NCBI GenBank assembly: GCA_039030395.1
Contig: JBCCEF010000015.1
Span: forward strand, 1 to 47,017
Reading direction: 5' to 3'
DNA from: Acidobacteriota bacterium
GTDB taxonomy: Bacteria; Acidobacteriota; Thermoanaerobaculia; Multivoradales; JBCCEF01
Length of the DNA: 47,017 nt
Position numbers and translations under genes: made by a program. How positions within the stretch are numbered: position 1 is the first letter of the stretch; each line of letters opens with the position of its first letter. Below the pieces are notes generated by a model. That model had not been told where the DNA came from. It ran no database searches and saw only the letters and a program-made list of their open reading frames with translations. This document shows positions 23,991-32,003 of this stretch, piece after piece.

Positions 23991-24806
23991 ATGAACGAAA
24001 CGATCCGCTCCGGCGACCGCGCCGCCGACGCCATGCGCCCGGTCCGCGTCGAGCTAGGACCGATGAAATACGCCGAAGGCTCGGCCCTCATCGACATGGG
24101 CGACACGCGGGTGCTGGTGTCCGCCTCGGTGGAGAACCGCGTGCCGCCGTTCCTGCGCGACAAGGGGCTGGGCTGGGTGACCGCCGAGTACGCCATGCTG
24201 CCGCGCGCCACCTCCACCCGCTCGGCGCGGGAGGTGACCAAGGGCAAGCCCTCCGGCCGCTCGTCGGAGATCCAGCGGCTGATCGGCCGCAGCCTGCGAG
24301 CGGTGGTGGACCGCAGCGCCTTTCCGGACCGTACCCTGTACATCGACTGCGATGTTTTGCAAGCCGACGGCGGCACCCGGACGGCGGCCATCACCGGCGC
24401 CTGGGTGGCGATGGTGCAGGCCTTCGGGCACCTCTTCTTGACCGGCGACATCAAGAATTGGCCGGTGGTCGGCCAAATGGCCGCGGTGAGCGCCGGAGTG
24501 GTGCAGGACATTCCGCTTCTGGACCTCGAATATTCCGAGGACTCGATCGCCGACGTGGACATGAACGTCGTCGCCACTCGCGACGGCTCGATCATCGAGA
24601 TCCAGGGCACCGGGGAGACGCGCAGTTTCAGCCGCGCCGAGTTGGACCAACTGATCGACCTCGCCCTGGGCGGCATTGCCCGCCTCGGGGAGTATCAGGA
24701 TCAGGCCCTCGAACCGGTGATGGCGGAGGTGCGCGCCCTGCGCGACAGGCCCGACCGCCGGCCCGCCGAGCCGCGCGACGAAAAAGATCTTTGGGGAGCG
24801 CCGTAG
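23991..24806 (+). CDS. rph: Ribonuclease PH
   Basis: The 271-residue phosphate-dependent 3'-5' exoribonuclease trims tRNA 3' ends. Family motifs are all present: MRPVRVELGPMKYAEGSAL, GWVTAEYAMLPRATSTRSAR, SGRSSEIQRLIGRSLRAV, TLYIDCDVLQADGGTRTAAI, and the C-terminal EIQGTGETRSFSR. It is about 30 residues longer than the usual 238, the excess being a charged C-terminal tail (ALRDRPDRRPAEPRDEKD). It lies four bases after murI and six bases before the prenyltransferase gene, in one transcription unit. Confidence 0.96.
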   Translation: MNETIRSGDRAADAMRPVRVELGPMKYAEGSALIDMGDTRVLVSASVENRVPPFLRDKGLGWVTAEYAMLPRATSTRSAREVTKGKPSGRSSEIQRLIGRSLRAVVDRSAFPDRTLYIDCDVLQADGGTRTAAITGAWVAMVQAFGHLFLTGDIKNWPVVGQMAAVSAGVVQDIPLLDLEYSEDSIADVDMNVVATRDGSIIEIQGTGETRSFSRAELDQLIDLALGGIARLGEYQDQALEPVMAEVRALRDRPDRRPAEPRDEKDLWGAP

Positions 24807-24812
24807 CCGCCC

Positions 24813-25685
24813 ATGTTCGGTGCTCTGATTCGCTCCATGCGCCCCACCCAGTGGGCGAAGAACCTGTTCGTGCTGGCACCGCTGGTGTTCAGCGAACTGC
24901 TGCTCGACGGCAACGCGCTACCCCGAGCGCTGGCCGCCTTTGGCGCGTTCTGCCTGGCAGCGTCGGCGATCTACCTGCTCAACGACGTCAAGGATCGCGA
25001 GCGCGACCGCCATCACCCCTTGAAACAGCACCGCCCGATCGCCGCCGGCACCCTGCCGGTCTCCGTGGCGGTGGGCGCCGCAGCAGCAGCAGCCATCGTC
25101 GCGCTGGTGGTGGCCTGGATGCTCAACCCGGTCTGCGCCCTGGTCGTCGGCATCTACCTGGTGCTCAACGGGCTCTACACCCTCCACCTCAAGGAAGTGG
25201 TGATCCTCGATGTGATGATCATCAGCCTCGGCTTTGTGTTGCGGGTGTTGGTCGGCGGCGCCGCCATCGGGGTGGCGATCTCGAACTGGCTGCTGCTGTG
25301 CACCATCTTCCTGGCGCTCTTCCTGGCCTTCTCCAAGCGCCGCCACGAGATCACCCTGCTGGCCGACCGGGCAAAGGACCAGCGGTTGGTGCTCGGCCAG
25401 TACAGCGAGACCTTCCTCGATCAGATGATCAACGTGGTGACCGCCTCGGCGGTGGTCTCCTACGCCCTGTGGGCCGTCTCGCCGGAGGCGACGGAAGCCT
25501 TCGGCGGCACCTACCTGCTCTACACCGTGCCGCTGGTGCTTTTCGGGGTATTTCGATACCTCTACCTGGTGTACCAGAAGCCCGGCAAGCGCAACCCCAC
25601 CGAGGCGTTGATGGAGGATCTGCCGTTCCTCACCAATCTCGCGCTGTGGGGGACCGCGGTGGTGCTGATCGTCTACGTTGCGTAG
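24813..25685 (+). CDS. UbiA-family prenyltransferase, DPPR-synthase-like
   Basis: The 290-residue protein has about eight or nine membrane helices. The N-terminal RPTQWAKNLFVLAPLVFS and the first aspartate motif NDVKDRERDRHHPLKQHRPI (Asn57, Asp58, Asp61, Asp65) are typical of decaprenylphosphate phosphoribosyltransferase (Rv3806c-like) and related enzymes that move phosphoribose to a polyprenyl phosphate. FLAFSKRRHEITLL is also characteristic. In mycobacteria this starts arabinan precursor synthesis. Here no DprE1/DprE2 epimerase is in the window, so the product could be a ribosyl or arabinosyl donor for another surface glycan. The subfamily assignment is by motif resemblance. Confidence 0.87.
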   Translation: MFGALIRSMRPTQWAKNLFVLAPLVFSELLLDGNALPRALAAFGAFCLAASAIYLLNDVKDRERDRHHPLKQHRPIAAGTLPVSVAVGAAAAAAIVALVVAWMLNPVCALVVGIYLVLNGLYTLHLKEVVILDVMIISLGFVLRVLVGGAAIGVAISNWLLLCTIFLALFLAFSKRRHEITLLADRAKDQRLVLGQYSETFLDQMINVVTASAVVSYALWAVSPEATEAFGGTYLLYTVPLVLFGVFRYLYLVYQKPGKRNPTEALMEDLPFLTNLALWGTAVVLIVYVA

Positions 25686-25686
25686 C

Positions 25687-26148
25687 CTACAGGGCCTTCC
25701 AGAAAACCACTTTGTCCTCACCGGCCTGGTAAAAATCGCGGATGCGCGCCTCTTCCGTGTAGCCGTTCTTGTCGTAAAAGGTCCGGGTCTGTTCATAGCC
25801 GTCGAGGCCGGAGGTTTCGACGATCAGAACGCGCTGGCCGCCCTCGCGCAGGTCGTTCTCGACGTGGCGGAGCAACGCGGCGCCGCGGCCTTTTCTCTGG
25901 TCGCCCGGAAGGACGGCGATGAAGTAGAGATTCCAGGTGCCGTCGGTGAAGATTTCCGGCGCGTAGTAGGCGGCCGCCTGCACACCACCGTCGTCATCGA
26001 CAATCCAGGCGTGCTCCTCCCGTTGGCCATCGAAGTACTCTGAGAGCTGGGCGTCGAGACCTGGAAGTTCAGACGGCGGAAAAAGTCCGCTGGCTTCGGC
26101 CAGGTGCAAAAGCGCCGAACGGTCGCCGGACTCAGCGGGTCGAATCAT
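25687..26148 (-). CDS. GNAT family N-acetyltransferase
   Basis: The 153-residue protein has a full GNAT fold. It begins MIRPAESGDRSALLHLAEAS and has the central strand WNLYFIAVLPGDQRKGRGAA with the acetyl-CoA pyrophosphate-binding Arg/Gly loop (QRKGRGAALL). It ends TRTFYDKNGYTEEARIRDFY, the motif B region. The pattern 'D.YEQTR.FY...GF.EEARI.DFY..G.DKV.Y.K' matches a small cytoplasmic group, substrate unknown. It lies 10 bases downstream of serS on the same strand and converges with the prenyltransferase gene. Confidence 0.85.
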   Translation of the reverse strand: MIRPAESGDRSALLHLAEASGLFPPSELPGLDAQLSEYFDGQREEHAWIVDDDGGVQAAAYYAPEIFTDGTWNLYFIAVLPGDQRKGRGAALLRHVENDLREGGQRVLIVETSGLDGYEQTRTFYDKNGYTEEARIRDFYQAGEDKVVFWKAL

Positions 26149-26158
26149 CGGTTGGTTC

Positions 26159-27442
26159 TCAGGCCGAGGGCCTGATCACTTCGACCCCACCCATCGCCGG
26201 CCTCAGCACCTCCGGAATCACCACCGAGCCGTCTGCCTGCTGGTAGTTCTCGAGGATCGCCACCACCGTGCGGCCAACGGCCAGGCCGGAGCCGTTCAAG
26301 GTGTGGAGGAAGCGCGGTTTGCCGCCGTCCGTCGGGCGGTAGCGCAGGTTGGAGCGGCGCGCCTGGAAGTCGCCGAAGTTGGAGCAGGAGGAGATCTCCC
26401 GAAAGGCCTGCTGGCCCGGCAGCCATACTTCGAGGTCGTAGGTCTTGGCGGAGGAAAAGCCGAGATCGCCGGTGGCGAGGGTGACCACCCGGTACGGCAG
26501 CTCCAGCATCTCGAGCACCCGCTCGGCGTGGCCGGTGAGTTCCTCGAGCGCCTGCCAGCTCGACTCCGGGGTGGTGAACTGCACCAGCTCGACCTTGTGG
26601 AACTGATGCTGCCGGATCAGGCCTCGCACATCCTTGCCGTAGGAGCCCGCCTCGCTGCGGAAGCAGGGCGTGAACGAGCAGTAGGCGAGCGGCAGCTCCG
26701 CCTCGTCGAGCACTTCGTCGCGATGCAGGTTGGTCACCGGCACTTCCGCCGTCGGCACCAGGTAGTACTCGTGCTCGCGGACTTTGAACAGGTCGTGCTC
26801 GAATTTCGGAAGCTGGCCGGTTCCGAACAGTGAATCGGCGTTGACCATGTAGGGGGGGATCACTTCGGTGTAGCCGTGGCGTTCGCCGTGGAGGTCGAGC
26901 ATCAGGCCGATCAGGGCGCGCTCCAACCGGGCGCCGAGGCCGAAGTAAGCGGTGAATCGCGCACCGGTGACCTTCGCCCCGCGCTCGAAATCGAGGATGC
27001 CGAGGCGGGTGCCAAGATCCCAGTGGGCCTGGGGTTCGAAGTCGAACTCCGTCGGTTCGCCGATCACCCGCTCGATGCGGTTGTCCGATTCGTCCTCGCC
27101 CTCCGGCACACTGTCGTGCGGCACGTTCGGCAGGGAGGCTTCGATCACCGACAGGTCGCGCTCGATGGCGGCGAGCTTCTCTTCCGCCTGGGCGATCTGT
27201 TTCTTGAGCCGGCCAACGGCTTCGATCGCCTCGGAGGCATCGCCCCCCTGCTGCTTGATCCGGCCGATCGCCTTGCTGGACTCATTGCGTTGGCGCTTGT
27301 GGTCTTCCGCCTCCACCAACAAGGAGCGGCGCTCACCGTCCAGCTCGCTCCAGCGGTCGATCAACTGCGGGTCGGCGCGGCGGCTGGCAAGGGCCTGGCG
27401 CACGCGCTCCGCATCACTGCGAAGTAGGTCTCGGGAGAGCAT
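26159..27442 (-). CDS. serS: Seryl-tRNA synthetase
   Basis: The 427-residue class II synthetase charges tRNA-Ser (and tRNA-Sec if present). Residues 1-110 form the tRNA-binding antiparallel coiled coil ([20 protein letters not shown]). The catalytic part has [20 protein letters not shown], motif 2 region [20 protein letters not shown], and motif 3 [27 protein letters not shown] is the classical SerRS serine-site loop. The length is normal. The gene is divergent from the membrane protein gene at 27464 with only 21 bases between starts. Confidence 0.97.
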   Translation of the reverse strand: MLSRDLLRSDAERVRQALASRRADPQLIDRWSELDGERRSLLVEAEDHKRQRNESSKAIGRIKQQGGDASEAIEAVGRLKKQIAQAEEKLAAIERDLSVIEASLPNVPHDSVPEGEDESDNRIERVIGEPTEFDFEPQAHWDLGTRLGILDFERGAKVTGARFTAYFGLGARLERALIGLMLDLHGERHGYTEVIPPYMVNADSLFGTGQLPKFEHDLFKVREHEYYLVPTAEVPVTNLHRDEVLDEAELPLAYCSFTPCFRSEAGSYGKDVRGLIRQHQFHKVELVQFTTPESSWQALEELTGHAERVLEMLELPYRVVTLATGDLGFSSAKTYDLEVWLPGQQAFREISSCSNFGDFQARRSNLRYRPTDGGKPRFLHTLNGSGLAVGRTVVAILENYQQADGSVVIPEVLRPAMGGVEVIRPSA

Positions 27443-27463
27443 GATCGCAGGAGTCTAGCAGCG

Positions 27464-28858
27464 ATGCTGACGAGACCGATACGCGACCGAAGTAAGATGC
27501 CGCAACCCGTGTCGATGCTTCGCTACAGCACCCATTCTGCGACCTCGAGGACCCTCCTCGGGCGTCTTGCCATGTGCGCTGTGACAGCCCTTCTCGCCTT
27601 CGGTTTCGCCGCCTTGGAACGGACCCCCGAAGGCATCCTCGAAACGATTTGGCTGGGGACGACCGCGGTGCTCGGACTGGTGCTCGGAGCCGCGCTCGGC
27701 GGGCGTTGGCTGGCGCCGGGTGCAGTGACCCTCGGCACCGTCCTCATCGCTCTGCCGCCGGGGCCGAGCCGGTCCACGGCGGTGTTGGCGCTGGCCCTGG
27801 CCCTGGTGATCGCCGAGGGCATTCACGCCCTGCAGCAACAGCATCAGAGCTGGATTGAACGCTTCGCGGTGCTCGCGCCGCTGGCCCTCGCCGCCCAGCT
27901 CGTCTGGCGCGGCGCGACGCTGTTCGAGGATGGGGTGGCCACGGGATCGTGGCTGCTCCCGGCCGTTCGGCTGCTGGCCCCGCCGGTCGCCGCCGCGGCG
28001 GCGCTGGCGTTTCTAACCGACGCCCGGCGGGCGGCCACCGTCGCGGCCCTCGTCGTGCTGTTCGGCCCCGGCTGGAATCTCACCACTACCGTTCTCGTGG
28101 CCCCTGCCGCCTGGGTCGCATCGCGCCTGCCGGCGGCTGTCGAGCGATGGGCGCGCGGCGGGGTTCTGGTGCTGTTTTTCTTCGCTGCCGCGGCCGCCGC
28201 GTACCCCTGGCTCGCAGCGCACCCCTCGAGCGCGGCCTTCAACGCACGTCCGGCTCTGACGGTGATGCTCCTGGTCGCCGGGTCGGCGGCGGCTCGACCG
28301 ATGCGGCGCGGCTGGATCCGAGTCCTAGGCGCGACGGTGGCGGCGCTCGCGGCCCTCGCCTGCCTGCCGCCGGCGCCCGGCGTGGTCCCGCTGCCGGTGG
28401 ACGCTTCCCTCACCGTTGAGCGACCGCAGATCCGCCTCGCCGTACCGGAGGGCGACAGCACCCGCCTGCTCCTTTCGACCAGCCTGTCGAATTCGGTGGA
28501 GTTGCCCGCGGGCACCGAGGTCGCCCGCCTCCAATGGCTCTCCCCGGCGGCCGGCGGAGACGGCGATCGGGTGATCTTCCAGGCGTCTCTGCTGGCCGGT
28601 CGCGATACCGCCGAGTGGGCCGCCCGGCGGCCGGACGTGCGCGCCGCCCTGGAGGGTGCGGCGGACGATACCCCCACCGCCTTCCACTGGCTCAGTGCGC
28701 ACAACGATGGTCCTTTCTTCGGCACCGTGTACCGCGCCGAGGTGAAAGCTCCGGACCCTCTGCCCGGCGGTGAGGACGCGGCGCTGCGCTGGATCCGATC
28801 TCCGAATCTACCGCCGGAGGTGCTGGTGCGCATCCACCGCCTCGAGGTGGCGCCGTGA
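27464..28858 (+). CDS. Polytopic membrane protein of unknown function
   Basis: The 464-residue protein has about nine or ten hydrophobic Ala/Leu/Val helices over residues 30-315 (for example LAMCAVTALLAFGFAALE, GGVLVLFFFAAAAAAYPW). A soluble extracytoplasmic beta-rich domain follows, about 320-464 (RPQIRLAVPEGDSTRLLLST). The start at 27464 has AGGAG ten bases upstream; Met12 (27497) is an alternative. Its stop overlaps the next gene start (GTGA). No family is recognised. The gene order with a GT-C-like protein and a family 2 glycosyltransferase suggests a role in lipid-linked sugar transfer or glycan export. Confidence 0.7.
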   Translation: MLTRPIRDRSKMPQPVSMLRYSTHSATSRTLLGRLAMCAVTALLAFGFAALERTPEGILETIWLGTTAVLGLVLGAALGGRWLAPGAVTLGTVLIALPPGPSRSTAVLALALALVIAEGIHALQQQHQSWIERFAVLAPLALAAQLVWRGATLFEDGVATGSWLLPAVRLLAPPVAAAAALAFLTDARRAATVAALVVLFGPGWNLTTTVLVAPAAWVASRLPAAVERWARGGVLVLFFFAAAAAAYPWLAAHPSSAAFNARPALTVMLLVAGSAAARPMRRGWIRVLGATVAALAALACLPPAPGVVPLPVDASLTVERPQIRLAVPEGDSTRLLLSTSLSNSVELPAGTEVARLQWLSPAAGGDGDRVIFQASLLAGRDTAEWAARRPDVRAALEGAADDTPTAFHWLSAHNDGPFFGTVYRAEVKAPDPLPGGEDAALRWIRSPNLPPEVLVRIHRLEVAP

Positions 28859-31101
28859 CGATCTTGATCTTGCTGGTCGCGGCTCTTGTGCTGCGGTGGA
28901 TCGATCCGCTCCCCGCGGGTGACCCGCTCTCCGGCACCCTGCTGGCCTTGCCGCTGGTGATGGCCGCCCTGCACGGACTCGAACGGGCCGCGCGGCGGCG
29001 AGGAGGCCGCCGCCTTCGGCCGGCGGTGGTTCGCGCCCAGGCGGGGCTCGCCGCGGCCTTGGGGCTCGTCGCGGCGGGCCGCTCGCTGCTGCCGATCGAT
29101 CTGTCGCCGGAGTTCCTCGCCGCGGGGCTCTTCCTGCTGCTCGTCCACCGAGTGGCCCACCAGGTAATGGCGCTGCGGCCGCTCTTAGGCGAACGCTTGC
29201 CGGGGTCGCCTTCGTGGCTGTTTTTCGCCCTGCCGCTGGTGGTCTATGCGGCGCTCATCCCGTGGTCTACCCACCACCGGCCACCGGACGGCGATGAGCC
29301 TTTCTACCTGCTGATCACCCACAGCCTGGCGCATGACTTCGACGCGGACTTGACCAACAACTATGCCGATGGCGACTGGCGCTACTTTCTCGACCGCCCG
29401 CTGGAGCCGCAGCCGGGCGATCCGGTGGGGCCGGAAGGACAGCTCTTCTCGCGCCACAACGAGGCCCTGCCGGTGGCGCTGGTGCCGGCCTACGCACTCT
29501 ACGGAAAACTTGGCGCTCTCTTGATGATGGCCGCCCTCGCCGCGGCCCTCGCCTGGCTTACCCTTCGCCTCGCTCGGCACTACACGCCGCACCGCCCCGG
29601 CGGCGCGCTCCTCGCCTGGGCGCTCTTCGCCTTCGCGCCGCCGCTGCTGCTCTACAGCTACCAGGTGTGGGTGGAAGTGCCGGCGGCGCTCTTGGGGATG
29701 ATCGCCCTCGACCTGATCCACGGCGGGGCTCCCGCCCTGGCGGGCCGTCGGCCGCACTGGAGCGGCCGGCGCTGGCTGGCCCTGGCCGTGCCGGTGTTCT
29801 TGCTGCCGCTCCTGAAGATTCGGTTCATGCTGCTGGCGGTACCGCTCCTGGCCCTCGCCTGGTGGTATTCCGGCCGCCGCATGCGGCCGGCCCTCGCCCT
29901 CGGCGGCGCCCTCGGTCTGCTGGGCGTGGGCATCCTGCTCTACAACCAAGCCCTCTACGGCAATCCCCTGAAGATCCATAGCTGGGGCGAACTGGAGCCC
30001 AGCGCCTACGGAGTGATCGAGTACGTGAAAGGCAGCCTTGGCCTGTTCTGGGACAGCGCCTTCGGCCTCTTTGCCTGCGCGCCGCTGTGGCTCCTGCTCA
30101 TTCCCGCCGTGATGCGGCGCTGGAACCCTCCCTGGCCGGGCGCTTCCCCCGCGCTCGCGGACCGTACCGGGCGCATCCTGTTCGATTTGGCGGTGTTCTC
30201 GTTCCCGTACCTGTTCATCGTGGTGCCGCGTTCCGAGTGGTACGGCGGCTGGTCGCCACCCTTCCGCTACGCCCTGGTCGCCCTGCCGCTCCTCACCCTG
30301 CTGTTGGTGCCACTCTTTGACCGCTACCGCCGTTCGCACGCCGGAGCGATCAACCGGCACTACGGCGGCGCCCGCATCCTGCTCGCCCTCCTCGGTTTCG
30401 CAACGCTGGTGTTGTCGGTGCTGTGGGTGACGGTGCCCGGCTGGACCTACAGCTTCGCCGACGGTCGCAGCTATGTGCTCGACGCCCTGTCCGCCCGCAC
30501 CGGCCTGGATATGGCCCGGCTGTTCCCGAGTTCCATCCGACTGCGGCCGGCTACCTGGCTGTGGCCCATCGTCGGCGGGGTGGTCGTGTGGCTCCTGTGG
30601 AACCTGCGCGCCCAGGTGCGGCGACCCGCCTCGTGGGGAGCCGGTGCGCTGCTCGCCCTCACCGCCGGCCTGTTCACCGCCGCCAGCACCCTGCCGAACC
30701 GGGTGATCCACTTCGAGGACCCGCAGATCGCCAAATCCGGCGGCCACGTCTACCCGGAACGCTGGATCATCGAGCGACGGCGCTTCGACGGCGGCTGGAC
30801 CCTGCGCGAGGGCGAGCGGGCCACGGCGCCGGTGGTCGCCGGCGGCCGGGCCGCCACCCTACGCCTCAAGGTGCTCTTTGTGCGCAACCAACGAGCGCCC
30901 CTCGACCTCGAAGTGCGAGCCGGCGACGTGATCCTCGACACCTGGCGGGCGCGGGACGACCGGGAGTGGTCCTGGATCGAGGTGGGACCGGTGTTCTGGC
31001 CGGCGGGCGAGGATCTGGTGGTCGTCGCCCGCAAGCCGAACAAGGAAGGGCGGCCGAACGGCGTGATCCTCGACCGGGTGGAGTTCACCTGGTGGCCGTA
31101 A
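28855..31101 (+). CDS. GT-C-type membrane glycosyltransferase-like protein
   Basis: The 748-residue polytopic protein starts at GTG 28855, overlapping the previous stop. After several N-terminal helices, the first long loop carries HRPPDGDEPFYLLITHSLAH (Asp145, Asp147, Glu148), the position of the catalytic acidic motif in GT-C enzymes such as ArnT/PMT. About ten further helices follow to residue 615, including APPLLLYSYQVWVEVPAALL and the PRSEWYGGWSPPFRYALVAL motif known from GT-C membrane proteins. The last 130 residues are a soluble beta domain similar in style to the C-terminus of the preceding protein. It is likely to transfer a sugar from a polyprenyl-phosphate donor. The activity is inferred. 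Confidence 0.78.
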   Translation: MTILILLVAALVLRWIDPLPAGDPLSGTLLALPLVMAALHGLERAARRRGGRRLRPAVVRAQAGLAAALGLVAAGRSLLPIDLSPEFLAAGLFLLLVHRVAHQVMALRPLLGERLPGSPSWLFFALPLVVYAALIPWSTHHRPPDGDEPFYLLITHSLAHDFDADLTNNYADGDWRYFLDRPLEPQPGDPVGPEGQLFSRHNEALPVALVPAYALYGKLGALLMMAALAAALAWLTLRLARHYTPHRPGGALLAWALFAFAPPLLLYSYQVWVEVPAALLGMIALDLIHGGAPALAGRRPHWSGRRWLALAVPVFLLPLLKIRFMLLAVPLLALAWWYSGRRMRPALALGGALGLLGVGILLYNQALYGNPLKIHSWGELEPSAYGVIEYVKGSLGLFWDSAFGLFACAPLWLLLIPAVMRRWNPPWPGASPALADRTGRILFDLAVFSFPYLFIVVPRSEWYGGWSPPFRYALVALPLLTLLLVPLFDRYRRSHAGAINRHYGGARILLALLGFATLVLSVLWVTVPGWTYSFADGRSYVLDALSARTGLDMARLFPSSIRLRPATWLWPIVGGVVVWLLWNLRAQVRRPASWGAGALLALTAGLFTAASTLPNRVIHFEDPQIAKSGGHVYPERWIIERRRFDGGWTLREGERATAPVVAGGRAATLRLKVLFVRNQRAPLDLEVRAGDVILDTWRARDDREWSWIEVGPVFWPAGEDLVVVARKPNKEGRPNGVILDRVEFTWWP

Positions 31102-32003
31102 CACCGCAGATCTCCGCAGTGGTCCCCACTCTCGGCCGCAGCCCGCTGCTGGCGGAATGCCTGGAAGCGCTGCGGGCGGACGGCGGCGCGGCGCTGGAGA
31201 TCGTCCTGGTCCTGCCGGCGGGGTTCGAACTACCGGCAGCGATCGCAGGGCTGATGGACCGGCGCGTGCGCCTCCCCGAACCGGCCGGATTCGCCACCGC
31301 CACCAACGCCGGCATCGCCGCCGCCACGGCGCCGTTCCTCGCCACCGTCAATGACGACGCGGTGATCCAACCGGGCTGGTGCGCCACCCTTCACGCCGAG
31401 TTGGAGAAGGACCCCGCCCTCGGTGCGGTACAAGGGGTCAACCTTCGCTACGACACACCGGCGGTCATCGATGGCGCGGGGCTCGAATGGAACTCTTGGT
31501 GGCAGGCGATTCAGCTCGGCCACGGGGAGCCGTTCGACGAGTCGACGGCGCCGCGGAAGGTCTTCGGCGTGTCGGCGACCGCCGCACTCTATCGCCGCGA
31601 GGCTCTCGATGCGGCGGCCCATCGACACGGCAAGTTCTTCGACGAGCGCCTCGGGAGCTACTACGAGGACGCCGAGCTGGCGGTGCGCCTGCGGCGGGCC
31701 GGCTGGCGCGCCCGGTCGGTGCCCGCGGCCCGCGCCCTTCACGCCGGCTCCACCACCAGCGGCGCGATGAGCGTCCGCCGCTGGCGCTGGATCCACGGCA
31801 ACCGCTGGTTGGCGGCGGCGGCGCTTTTGGGCGAGGACTTTCGAGGCGAGCTGCCCCGACTCTTGACCAGGGACTTGCGCGACCTGGTGCGGGCCGCTGC
31901 GACCCTGAATGCCCGCCGCATCGCCGGCATCTTGCTCGGCTGGGGCCGTGCCGGAAAGCGCCTGAGAGGCTTTCGGCACGGGAACCCTCCACTAGGGACT
32001 TGA
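31092..32003 (+). CDS. Family 2 glycosyltransferase
   Basis: The start is set at GTG 31092, ten bases inside the upstream gene, giving 303 residues (MAVTPQISAVVPTLGRSPLL). GT2 features are the N-terminal ISAVVPTLGRSPLLAECLEAL, ATATNAGIAAATAPFLATVN with NDD as the DxD equivalent, GWCATLHAELEKDPALGAVQ, the acceptor motif FFDERLGSYYEDAELAVRL (the ED of the catalytic base), and RRAGWRARSVPAARALH. This is the rhamnosyltransferase-like WcaA class acting on the cytoplasmic face. Overlaps with both membrane-protein genes indicate a single translation-coupled unit. The 3' end overlaps the convergent synthetase gene by 12 bases. Confidence 0.88.
   Translation: MAVTPQISAVVPTLGRSPLLAECLEALRADGGAALEIVLVLPAGFELPAAIAGLMDRRVRLPEPAGFATATNAGIAAATAPFLATVNDDAVIQPGWCATLHAELEKDPALGAVQGVNLRYDTPAVIDGAGLEWNSWWQAIQLGHGEPFDESTAPRKVFGVSATAALYRREALDAAAHRHGKFFDERLGSYYEDAELAVRLRRAGWRARSVPAARALHAGSTTSGAMSVRRWRWIHGNRWLAAAALLGEDFRGELPRLLTRDLRDLVRAAATLNARRIAGILLGWGRAGKRLRGFRHGNPPLGT

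Noticed and set aside
29185-30747. 520-codon minus-strand open frame
   Set aside because: Antisense of the GT-C-like membrane protein; no motif, abnormal Gln/Glu/Arg composition.
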